Positions 1-5,709 of a DNA stretch of 5,709 nt are shown here, in pieces. Both the position numbers and the translations under genes were made by a program. The notes beneath the pieces were generated by a model that saw only the letters and a program-made list of their open reading frames with translations, did not search any database and had not been told where the DNA came from. The stretch is from Fidelibacterota bacterium. GTDB lineage: Bacteria; Fidelibacterota; UBA2242. How positions within the stretch are numbered: position 1 is the stretch's first letter; each line of letters begins with the position of its first letter. The stretch is taken from positions 1 through 5,709 of the forward strand of contig JAGLWX010000187.1 of the NCBI GenBank assembly GCA_023133185.1, in the 5' to 3' direction.

Positions 1-992
1 GTCATTACGGTTATCTTTTCCGCTTCCATTTCAGCAATCGCCATGCGCAATTGATTAATTAAGGGATTTGTAGTATTGATAGCTTCCCCGACAATCCACT
101 TTTCACGCTCATTGAGCATCTTCTGCTGATTTGCCATTCTTTGACGAGACACCTGCAGATCTGCGAGAGATGTATAATAGGTTGCTTCAAAGGTGGAAAG
201 TTGATCGATCAGAACCTGGGCGGTTTCCTCCAGAACATAAACACCTTCCTGCTTCTGGAATTCTGTCAAGGCTTCTTCCGATTTGGTCAGATCTTTTTCG
301 ATATCCACCAATTGTTCTTCCAGAAAGTCCTTCATTTCTACGACCTCACCAAGATTAAATTCCAGATCCAATTCATAGTATTCATCGGCAATCAAATTGG
401 CAAGGTAAGCTGCTTCATAGGGATCGACCGAACTGACTGTCAGGCGAATCGCCTCGGTGTCGCGGATGGGTTCAACTTTCGTGGCATCTTTCAGACCGCG
501 GACAATCGCCCGGTCCAGTGTATCTATGACTGCAAGAGAAGTATCGGCGGGACCCAGTAAAATTCGTTTCAATCCCGTTTTAATTCCGCCCAAAATATCC
601 GGGAACCTGATGCCTTTCTGCTGATATTCCCTGATACCGAGAACATACAGACTATCCGCAATTACCGATGATTTCATTCTTGACACCACACGGCGAGCGA
701 GATAATTGCTTTTTAACACCTCGATCTCATTATTCACTTTCAGGTAATTTCCCGCCATGAACGGATTTTGGAAAAGCGCCGTGGTTTGTCCCGGTCTGCC
801 TGCCAGCATTAAGAGCGAGGAGGACTCATAAACCGGCGGCGATGTAAATGTGAAATAGACGGTTGCCACCATTATCAGTAAAAAGGAAATAAGAATAATC
901 CAGCGTCCTCTATATATTATTCGCAGGTAATCCTGTAAGGATACCTCATTTTCCTGAAAATCACCTTGTCCTTGTCCGTTCATTCTTTCCAT
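1..992 (-). CDS. Wzz/GumC-type polysaccharide co-polymerase (chain-length determinant), N-terminal part
   Basis: This is an open frame of 330 codons that runs off the left edge, so the C-terminus is missing. Translation from the ATG at 992 gives a short polar N-terminus containing VSLQDYLRIIYRGRW, then a transmembrane segment at about residues 31-49 (WIILISFLLIMVATVYFTF), then the periplasmic Wzz domain. Family-typical pieces are NEIEVLKSNYLARRVV (about 88-103), the VEPIRDTEAIRLTV strand (173-186), DPYEAAYLANLIADEYYE (190-207) and a long amphipathic helix starting FLEEQLVDIEKDL (223-235). In this family such inner-membrane proteins set the length of, or help export, capsule, exopolysaccharide or O-antigen with a Wzy polymerase. 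The intervening region (about 110-170) resembles larger GumC/ExoP-like members more than short E. coli Wzz. Whether a second membrane segment or a tyrosine-kinase domain follows cannot be seen. It lies 9 nt after the flippase-like gene, so co-transcription is likely. The family is clear; the polysaccharide is unknown. Confidence 0.88.
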   Translation of the reverse strand, partial: MERMNGQGQGDFQENEVSLQDYLRIIYRGRWIILISFLLIMVATVYFTFTSPPVYESSSLLMLAGRPGQTTALFQNPFMAGNYLKVNNEIEVLKSNYLARRVVSRMKSSVIADSLYVLGIREYQQKGIRFPDILGGIKTGLKRILLGPADTSLAVIDTLDRAIVRGLKDATKVEPIRDTEAIRLTVSSVDPYEAAYLANLIADEYYELDLEFNLGEVVEMKDFLEEQLVDIEKDLTKSEEALTEFQKQEGVYVLEETAQVLIDQLSTFEATYYTSLADLQVSRQRMANQQKMLNEREKWIVGEAINTTNPLINQLRMAIAEMEAEKITVM

Positions 993-997
993 CTAAG

Positions 998-1003
998 CAC
1001 CTT
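998..1003 (-). promoter_or_regulatory. Ribosome binding site of the wzz-like gene, overlapping the upstream stop codon
   Basis: On the minus strand AAGGTG lies 5 nt before the ATG at 992. Its first two bases are the last two bases of the TAA stop of the flippase-like gene (1002-1004). This favours the ATG at 992 over the in-frame ATG at 983, which has only GGA at a 4-nt spacing. The overlap also suggests that ribosomes ending the upstream gene help initiate here. Confidence 0.6.
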
Positions 1004-2018
1004 AATAATCGTTATCAATTTGAACTTCTTTCAGCGACGTATCCTGCACATGGATATGATATTTAATAAAATAGATAAATCCAATCAATGTCAAAGACAA
1101 AAATCCAACCGCATGCAAAATAACCGCTATCACCTGTGCCTGGCTCAATTCATATCCCAGATACACCAAAATTCCGATCGCACCTGCATGATAGGTTCCC
1201 ACATATCCGGGCGCCGAGGGCACGGATATAATAGCGGAAGTTACGAAAAAAATCAACAAAAGATTTTGAATGCTGAAAAATACATGCAGCGAACTTCCAA
1301 TCAGCCAATATTCAAAAATGGCGAGCAACCAAATTATAGCGGAAAGCACCGAAATTAGCCCCAGATGCGGCGTATTACGTAAAGTCCTGATACCTCTCAA
1401 AAAATGACGTACCGGCTGTAATATTTTTGTATGCGAAGAGCTATGTAATTTGCTGTTCAGGTACCGCTTAATTGGCTCACGTCTGCGCTGGTATAAGACA
1501 TATAATACCGCGATCATTATTAATCCTGCTCCTGCGGCTGCTCCACTCCATTTGACCCATACCGGCATTGCGGGAAAGATAACTGCGGATACAAGCAAAA
1601 TGATCATGAAAACGATCATATCCAGGATGCGTTCGACAACCACAGTCCCAAAAATCGAAATAGTCGATAACAGGGTTACTTTATGTAGTGAATATGCCCG
1701 CAGTAACTCCCCTGCCCGTAAAGGAAAGACATTGTTCCCAAAATAACAGATCATCATTGAACCGAACAGGTCCTTCAGCGGAACCTTTTTTAACGGAAGC
1801 ACCAGGTATTTCCAGCGAATCGATCTTAAGTATATGGAAAATATCATAAGCAGCATCGCCAGGAAAAACAGTAACAGATCAGTCTCTTTCAGCGACATGA
1901 AAAATTCCCGGGAATCAAATTTTCTGAATCCCAGATACAGCCCCAGTACGCTTATTCCCAATCCGATCATGGTTTTATAATTAATAAAGCGCCGCCTGAA
2001 TCTTGATTTTTCATTCAT
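1002..2018 (-). CDS. Flippase-like integral membrane protein (LPG-synthase-TM / UPF0104 family)
   Basis: This 338-residue polytopic inner-membrane protein has hydrophobic segments at roughly 15-30, 48-64, 84-97, 121-148, 157-176, 220-245, 252-265, 275-289 and 295-319. Family-typical motifs are RSIRWKYLVLP (65-75), the loop GNNVFPLRAGELLRAYSL (94-111), VVVERILDMIV (126-136) and SAPGYVGTYHAGAIGILVYLG (268-288). These match the membrane domain shared with the N-terminal half of MprF and with AglD-like proteins. There is no C-terminal GNAT-like lysyl-transferase domain, so it should not be called a lysyl-phosphatidylglycerol synthase. Stand-alone members are annotated as flippase-like proteins, and their substrates are mostly unknown. 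The start ATG is 2 nt after the lolA stop and has no visible Shine-Dalgarno, which suggests translational coupling to lolA. With a Wzz-like gene following, a role with a lipid or lipid-linked glycan is plausible but is inference. Confidence 0.85.
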   Translation of the reverse strand: MNEKSRFRRRFINYKTMIGLGISVLGLYLGFRKFDSREFFMSLKETDLLLFFLAMLLMIFSIYLRSIRWKYLVLPLKKVPLKDLFGSMMICYFGNNVFPLRAGELLRAYSLHKVTLLSTISIFGTVVVERILDMIVFMIILLVSAVIFPAMPVWVKWSGAAAGAGLIMIAVLYVLYQRRREPIKRYLNSKLHSSSHTKILQPVRHFLRGIRTLRNTPHLGLISVLSAIIWLLAIFEYWLIGSSLHVFFSIQNLLLIFFVTSAIISVPSAPGYVGTYHAGAIGILVYLGYELSQAQVIAVILHAVGFLSLTLIGFIYFIKYHIHVQDTSLKEVQIDNDY

Positions 2019-2020
2019 AA

Positions 2021-2671
2021 TTATGGTCGCAAGTCAATAAGTTCCCCGGATTCAAATCGTTGTGTGTCAAACAGTTGTCCGGCTGCTTTCTTTTCGATGG
2101 TCTGCGGTTTTGTAAAACTAATTTCCGTTTTTCCGTTTTTAAAATCGATATACATGGCAGATAAAAGTCTATTCGTCACAGGACTTATATGCAACTGTAT
2201 GGTTTTAAAAAATGAATTTTCATCAGCCGTCATTAATTCAAGTGTTAAAGCGCTGTCTTTTTGCGATGACGTCACCGAATTTACGATAAACGATTCCCAG
2301 TTGCCCCGCAACATATCAAAAATAAATTTCAGGCTGGATTGGGGATCCAGCGGCTCGACAATCACCTGACCGGTCTCTTTATCCCAACTCCACAGCCAAT
2401 CGCCGTCAAAGATTATTTCCTGATCCATAATATCGGCTCGAAAGCTATCCCTGCCGGTCATATAAAACATTCCGATAAGCGACTGATAATCATTCTCGTT
2501 GGTATATTGAATAATCTCAAAATCTAAAGCAAAGGGCGCTTTGGACAGATAATGGTGTGACATATCGCTTAATCGTCGTCGATCGATCTGCGTATCTCCT
2601 GCCGGCAGATTATGGTTATATAAAAATATAAGCATAACATTACAGATCAGGATTATAGATTTTTTGATCAT
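2021..2671 (-). CDS. lolA: LolA-like outer-membrane lipoprotein carrier
   Basis: This 216-residue protein has an N-terminal signal peptide: KK, a hydrophobic core at about 5-18, and probable signal peptidase I cleavage after NLPA (residue 24). Cys10 lies in the hydrophobic core and is not in a lipobox, so the protein should be soluble and periplasmic. The mature part shows the LolA-fold pattern: FALDFEIIQY (47-56), LIGMFYMTGRDSFRAD (65-80), EIIFDGDWLWSWDKETGQV (85-103), then VEPLDPQSS (105-113) and the downstream helix FIFDMLRGNWESF (116-128). In E. coli LolA takes lipoproteins from LolCDE and hands them to LolB at the outer membrane; it is 203 residues long as precursor, close to this length. 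The position directly after ftsK matches the conserved ftsK-lolA order and strengthens the call. A GGAAG lies 11 nt before the ATG, a longer spacing than usual. Overall identity to well-studied LolA looks low, so the specific cargo is not assured. Confidence 0.85.
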   Translation of the reverse strand: MIKKSIILICNVMLIFLYNHNLPAGDTQIDRRRLSDMSHHYLSKAPFALDFEIIQYTNENDYQSLIGMFYMTGRDSFRADIMDQEIIFDGDWLWSWDKETGQVIVEPLDPQSSLKFIFDMLRGNWESFIVNSVTSSQKDSALTLELMTADENSFFKTIQLHISPVTNRLLSAMYIDFKNGKTEISFTKPQTIEKKAAGQLFDTQRFESGELIDLRP

Positions 2672-2748
2672 TGTTAAAATAACTTCCGAATATACTTTAT
2701 TACGTAACTATCTATTGTGATATTTCTCACTGTGACCGACTTAGTTCG
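2672..2748 (-). promoter_or_regulatory. ftsK-lolA intergenic region, possible lolA promoter
   Basis: This 77-nt AT-rich stretch is the only non-coding gap in the window longer than 9 nt. On the minus strand it holds a TGTGA-N6-TCAC-type palindrome (2716-2731), an 8-nt perfect palindrome TTACGTAA (2700-2707), a -10-like TATATT (2694-2689) without a good -35 element, and GGAAG (2687-2683) upstream of the lolA ATG. A promoter using TATATT would start within or just after the GGAAG, so that -10 and that ribosome binding site cannot easily both be used. The region is a candidate promoter on grounds of context only. Confidence 0.35.
2716..2731. promoter_or_regulatory. CRP/FNR-family-like palindromic operator candidate
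   Basis: The plus strand reads TGTGATATTTCTCACT, which is TGTGA, six bases, then TCACT. The CRP consensus is TGTGA-N6-TCACA, so nine of the ten half-site bases match. The site lies in the ftsK-lolA gap, where a regulator of the lolA unit would be expected. No regulator gene is present in the window, and one site of this size can arise by chance. Confidence 0.3.
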
Positions 2749-2759
2749 TTAATCGAACT
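2743..2759 (-). repeat. Inverted repeat spanning the ftsK stop codon
   Basis: A perfect 6-bp inverted repeat, AGTTCG and CGAACT, flanks a 5-nt loop (ATTAA on the coding strand) that contains the TAA stop of ftsK. The RNA could form a short hairpin. No T-run follows on the coding strand, so it does not look like an intrinsic terminator. It may be a weak pause or mRNA-end stabilising element, or chance. Confidence 0.35.
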
Positions 2760-5025
2760 GGTCCGTATCGATATCTTCGAGATAGGTTTCATCAACCAGA
2801 ACATTGCGAGCTTTACTCCCGGTAAAAGGTCCTACAATTCCGGCTGCTTCTAATTCATCAATCAGACGGGCTGCCCGGGAATAGCCAATTTTAAGCCGGC
2901 GCTGCAGCAGCGAAATCGATCCCTGTTGGTGCGTAACCACTAATCGCAGCGCTTCATAAAACAGGGCGTCCCGTTCGCCATTTAATAAACCACTGAACTC
3001 ATCGGATTGTTCATCCTTAACAGATGGTAATTCTACATCTCCCGGTTTGGGCTGTTTCTGAATATGGCCCAGGATTTTTTCCAGTTCATCAAGCGAAATA
3101 TAGCCGCTGTGAAGACGCACCGGTTCCGGATTTTGCGGCGTGGTAATCAACATATCGCCACGACCCAGGAGCTTTTCTGCGCCATTTGCATCCAGGATAG
3201 TGCGGGAATCAATTTTTGACGCTACCTGGAAGGCAATTCTCGCCGGAAAATTGGCTTTTATCACACCGGTAATCACATTTACCGAGGGACGTTGTGTCGC
3301 GATGATCAGGTGAATACCCACGGCTCTTGACATCTGTGCCAGGCGTGTGATCGGTTCCTCCACCTCCTTGGCAGAGGTCATCATTAAATCCGCCAGCTCA
3401 TCAATGATCACAACAATATAAGGCAGATACTCTTTTTCGAGATCACCATTACTTACCTTACTGTTGTACTCCCCGATATTGCGAACGGTTGCGCCAGCCA
3501 GTATATCATAGCGGCGCTCCATTTCCGCCTCTATCGACCGCAATGCGACAATGGCATTATCCGGTCTGGTGATGATATATTCATCAAGATCCTCCGAAGT
3601 TATCAGATGGTATTTCTCTAGGGCACGAAACACCGATAATTCCAGTTTCTTGGGATCGATCAGCACAAATTTTACTTCATCCGGTTTCGCCCGGAATAAG
3701 ATGCTAGCTATTATCGTATTGATGCAGACGCTTTTTCCGGAACCCGTGGCGCCCGCAATCAAGAGATGGGGCATTTTTACCAGATCCAGAGTGCTCGCTT
3801 CACCGGAAGTGGTTTTACCCAATGCGATGGTCAATTTCGAGTCGGCATCGGCAAACAGTTTCGAGCCTACTATGCTTCGTAAATAAACTATCGAGGGATG
3901 ACGGTTTGGAATCTCAATCCCAACCACCGACTTCCCGGGTATGGGGGCAACGATACGGATACGCTTTGCCTGGAGAATTCGCGCCAGGTCATCCGCCAGA
4001 CCGGCAATCCGGCTGACCCGCACACCCGATGCGGGCTCAATCTCATAACGGGTGATCACCGGACCCGGGGATACATGGACAACACGCCCCTTGACACCAA
4101 AGGTCTCCAGAGAATTCTCGAGCAACCGGGCATTTTCCAGCATCTCTTCCCTGCTCACTTGCTGAGAATCTTCCGGCAGGTTCAGATAATCCAGAGTCGG
4201 GAATAAGTATTCCCGCTTTGGAACCTTTTCCTGCAATGTGTCAACATGTTCGATATCGCCATTGCCAATAGCTTTATCAATCGTAAAATCAGGGGCTGCC
4301 GGCTTTTTCTTTTTGGCAGGTCTGGGTTTAGGCGGTTCCAGGGGACGATCGATATCTTCCTGTGAAATCGTGATTTCTTTTTTTACCGGCTCTATAACAG
4401 GAGAAATTTCTTCTTGTTTTTTCAGGAATTTTTTCTTTTTGGATTTTTTATCCGGCTTCGGTTCAGTTTTTTTCTCTTTAACTCGCTCCCGTTTTTTGGC
4501 GCTACGGTTTAGAAGCTTATCAAAGGGACCGTAAAAACTCCATGAAAAATAACCCCTGATAGTAACCAGGGCTAATAACCCCAGGAAAAACGCCGTGCCG
4601 TAAAATCCCAGAAAATCCACAAAGGTTTTAGCGATGACTCCGCCAACGTAACCGCTGTAGCGGAAACCGATGGACCCAATAATTCGTTGTTTAACCGCCG
4701 GTAACGCCAGCGCCACAGACACCAGGAGCGACAGCAGACAAACATAAATGGTAAAACGGATCAGCACGTTGAAATTTCGCCGGGCAAAAATCCACCAACC
4801 CCACAACACGAGCAGTACCGGAATTATAAAAGCCGCGGCGCCGATAGTATATTTAATCAGATAGTGGGAAATAAATACTCCTAAAATACCCATCCAGTTA
4901 CCGATAACAACATTTTTAGAGATAGTCGGTTCTTCCAGAGAATTGTACGAAATGAGGCACAGGAATATTAATATTCCCAACCCAATTAATAAAAGACCGG
5001 TTATTTCCTGACGTTTAGCGCTCAT
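2749..5025 (-). CDS. ftsK: DNA translocase FtsK/SpoIIIE family
   Basis: This complete 758-residue protein is a septum-anchored, ATP-driven double-stranded DNA pump that clears and aligns chromosome termini during division. The N-terminal membrane domain has about five hydrophobic segments (near 8-27, 43-60, 63-81, 88-109 and 137-156). A charged, lysine- and proline-rich linker follows (about 168-270), far shorter than the linker of the 1329-residue E. coli protein. The motor covers about 290-660. It has Walker A GATGSGKS (425-432), LIDPKKLELSVF (455-466), EMERRYD (501-507), Walker B VVIIDELADLM (538-548), ATQRPSVNVITG (576-587) and SKIDSRTILDANGAEKLLG (603-621). The C-terminal gamma winged helix (about 685-745) has LQRRLKIGYSRAARLIDELE, which reads the polar guiding sequences. 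The motor has about eight extra residues before EMERRY compared with E. coli. The ATG overlaps the gcvT stop (ATGA) and has no visible Shine-Dalgarno, so coupling to gcvT is likely. All key motifs are intact. Confidence 0.97.
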   Translation of the reverse strand: MSAKRQEITGLLLIGLGILIFLCLISYNSLEEPTISKNVVIGNWMGILGVFISHYLIKYTIGAAAFIIPVLLVLWGWWIFARRNFNVLIRFTIYVCLLSLLVSVALALPAVKQRIIGSIGFRYSGYVGGVIAKTFVDFLGFYGTAFFLGLLALVTIRGYFSWSFYGPFDKLLNRSAKKRERVKEKKTEPKPDKKSKKKKFLKKQEEISPVIEPVKKEITISQEDIDRPLEPPKPRPAKKKKPAAPDFTIDKAIGNGDIEHVDTLQEKVPKREYLFPTLDYLNLPEDSQQVSREEMLENARLLENSLETFGVKGRVVHVSPGPVITRYEIEPASGVRVSRIAGLADDLARILQAKRIRIVAPIPGKSVVGIEIPNRHPSIVYLRSIVGSKLFADADSKLTIALGKTTSGEASTLDLVKMPHLLIAGATGSGKSVCINTIIASILFRAKPDEVKFVLIDPKKLELSVFRALEKYHLITSEDLDEYIITRPDNAIVALRSIEAEMERRYDILAGATVRNIGEYNSKVSNGDLEKEYLPYIVVIIDELADLMMTSAKEVEEPITRLAQMSRAVGIHLIIATQRPSVNVITGVIKANFPARIAFQVASKIDSRTILDANGAEKLLGRGDMLITTPQNPEPVRLHSGYISLDELEKILGHIQKQPKPGDVELPSVKDEQSDEFSGLLNGERDALFYEALRLVVTHQQGSISLLQRRLKIGYSRAARLIDELEAAGIVGPFTGSKARNVLVDETYLEDIDTDQFD

Positions 5026-5709
5026 AGTGTTCGTGAAGGTACGAAGGGTGGTTTTACAACAGTCGCCTTCAGTTTCCGCCCCCTTATATCTATAACTATT
5101 TCTGTTCCTGTTTTCGTGTATTCCCTGGCGAGATATCCCAAACCGATCCCTATATTTAAGGAGGGTGATTGAGTTCCGCTGGTCACAATACCTACTTCTT
5201 TATCATTAACCACGATGGGATAGCCGTGACGAGGAATTCCTTTATCTTCCATTTCAAATGCAACCAGCCTGCGTTTCAGACCGGCTTCCTTGACCTTGAT
5301 AAGCGCATCCTTGCCGATATAATCGTCTTTATTAAGTTTGGTGATCCATCCTAAACCTGCTTCAAGTGGATTGGTTGTCTGATCGATGTCATTGCCATAG
5401 AGACAATATTTCATTTCCAGTCGCAGAGTATCCCGGGCTCCTAAGCCAATCGCCTGAATGCCGTATTTCATTCCTGCCTCAAACAGTGCATCCCAGAGCT
5501 CCGTGCTATATGACGGATCATGATACAGTTCAAAGCCTTTCTCTCCGGTATATCCGGTCCGGGAGATGATCATATCTTTCCCGGCAAGTTTGCCTTCGAT
5601 AAAATGATAATAGGGAATATTATGCAACGGCTCATCGGTTAATTTCTGTAATAGATCGAAACATTTAGGACCCTGAACCGCCAGAAGAGCCATATCATCT
5701 GAAATATTG
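5022..5709 (-). CDS. gcvT: Aminomethyltransferase (glycine cleavage T-protein), C-terminal part
   Basis: T-protein takes the aminomethyl group from the lipoyl arm of H-protein and, with tetrahydrofolate, releases ammonia and forms 5,10-methylene-tetrahydrofolate. The frame stays open to the right edge. About 228 residues are visible of a family length near 360, so the N-terminal third, including the catalytic aspartate region, lies outside. The ATG at 5693 is internal: the preceding codons read NISDD and match the family pattern before ALLAVQGP. Other typical motifs are ISRTGYTGEKGFELY (about 48-62 of the visible part), GLGARDTLRLEMKYCLYGND, NPLEAGLGWITKLNKDDYIG, and the C-terminal barrel with GIPRHGYPIV and GIVTSGTQSPSLNIGIGLGYL. 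The last motif and GARDTLRLE separate it from the related YgfZ, which carries KGCYxGQE. Its TGA overlaps the ftsK start. No other gcv gene or glycine riboswitch is visible here. Confidence 0.95.
   Translation of the reverse strand, partial: NISDDMALLAVQGPKCFDLLQKLTDEPLHNIPYYHFIEGKLAGKDMIISRTGYTGEKGFELYHDPSYSTELWDALFEAGMKYGIQAIGLGARDTLRLEMKYCLYGNDIDQTTNPLEAGLGWITKLNKDDYIGKDALIKVKEAGLKRRLVAFEMEDKGIPRHGYPIVVNDKEVGIVTSGTQSPSLNIGIGLGYLAREYTKTGTEIVIDIRGRKLKATVVKPPFVPSRTL

Noticed and set aside
141..560. Plus-strand open frames over the wzz-like gene (131-358 and 141-560)
   Set aside because: They are antisense to a well-supported Wzz-domain frame, their proteins have no recognisable domain, and the two overlap each other in different frames.
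1002..2018. Calling the membrane protein MprF / lysyl-phosphatidylglycerol synthase
   Set aside because: Only the membrane domain is present; the catalytic C-terminal domain that makes lysyl-PG is absent.
2700..2707. TTACGTAA palindrome as a separate operator
   Set aside because: An 8-nt palindrome in AT-rich DNA is weak evidence, and it matches no operator I can name with confidence.
2743..2759. Intrinsic terminator after ftsK
   Set aside because: The stem is short and not GC-rich, and no T-tract follows it on the minus strand.
4420..4500. A-rich runs in the FtsK linker as a programmed frameshift site
   Set aside because: On the coding strand AAAAAAC occurs, but it is not in the X-XXY-YYZ phase for -1 slippage. 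The zero frame reads intact through the linker into a complete motor domain.
3551..4534. Plus-strand open frames opposite ftsK (3551-3886, 3822-4016, 3898-4206, 4238-4534)
   Set aside because: They are shadows of the conserved FtsK motor and linker. The phenylalanine- and serine-rich one at 4238-4534 is simply the complement of the lysine-rich linker codons.
5022..5693. Taking the ATG at 5693 as the gcvT start
   Set aside because: The frame continues upstream to the window edge with family-like residues (NISDD before MALLAVQGP), and a 223-residue protein would lack the T-protein N-terminal domain. The gene is cut by the window, not short.

Overview
The window reads as ordinary chromosomal DNA from a Gram-negative bacterium. 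An outer membrane is implied by a LolA-type lipoprotein carrier and a Wzz/GumC-type polysaccharide co-polymerase. Base composition is moderate and fairly even. The FtsK motor carries a short insertion that resembles, from memory, the one in Bacteroidetes FtsK, and the glycan and flippase-like proteins would suit an FCB-group or candidate-phylum lineage. That placement is an inference; no marker in the window fixes the phylum.

All five genes lie on the minus strand and are read from the right edge to the left edge. They are: the C-terminal part of gcvT (aminomethyltransferase of glycine cleavage, cut by the right edge); ftsK (complete DNA translocase); lolA (complete periplasmic lipoprotein carrier); an integral membrane protein of the LPG-synthase-TM / flippase-like family (complete); and the N-terminal 330 residues of a Wzz-domain polysaccharide co-polymerase, cut by the left edge.

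The genes are tightly packed. gcvT and ftsK overlap by 4 nt (ATGA), lolA and the flippase-like gene are 2 nt apart, and the flippase-like gene and the wzz-like gene are 9 nt apart, with the ribosome binding site of the latter lying on the stop codon of the former. The only real gap is the 77 nt between ftsK and lolA. It holds a small inverted repeat at the ftsK stop and a CRP/FNR-like palindrome, so it is the most likely place for an internal promoter. The layout suggests two transcription units, or one long one: gcvT-ftsK, then lolA-flippase-like-wzz-like.

Functionally, the ftsK-lolA adjacency matches the known order in E. coli (lrp-ftsK-lolA-rarA) and many other bacteria. The three genes after the gap all concern the envelope: lipoprotein traffic, a lipid or glycan-lipid membrane protein, and polysaccharide chain-length control. 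I found no RNA gene, mobile element, CRISPR array, or intrinsic terminator with a T-tract, and no clearly undescribed system. The findings are modest leads on regulation and gene context.
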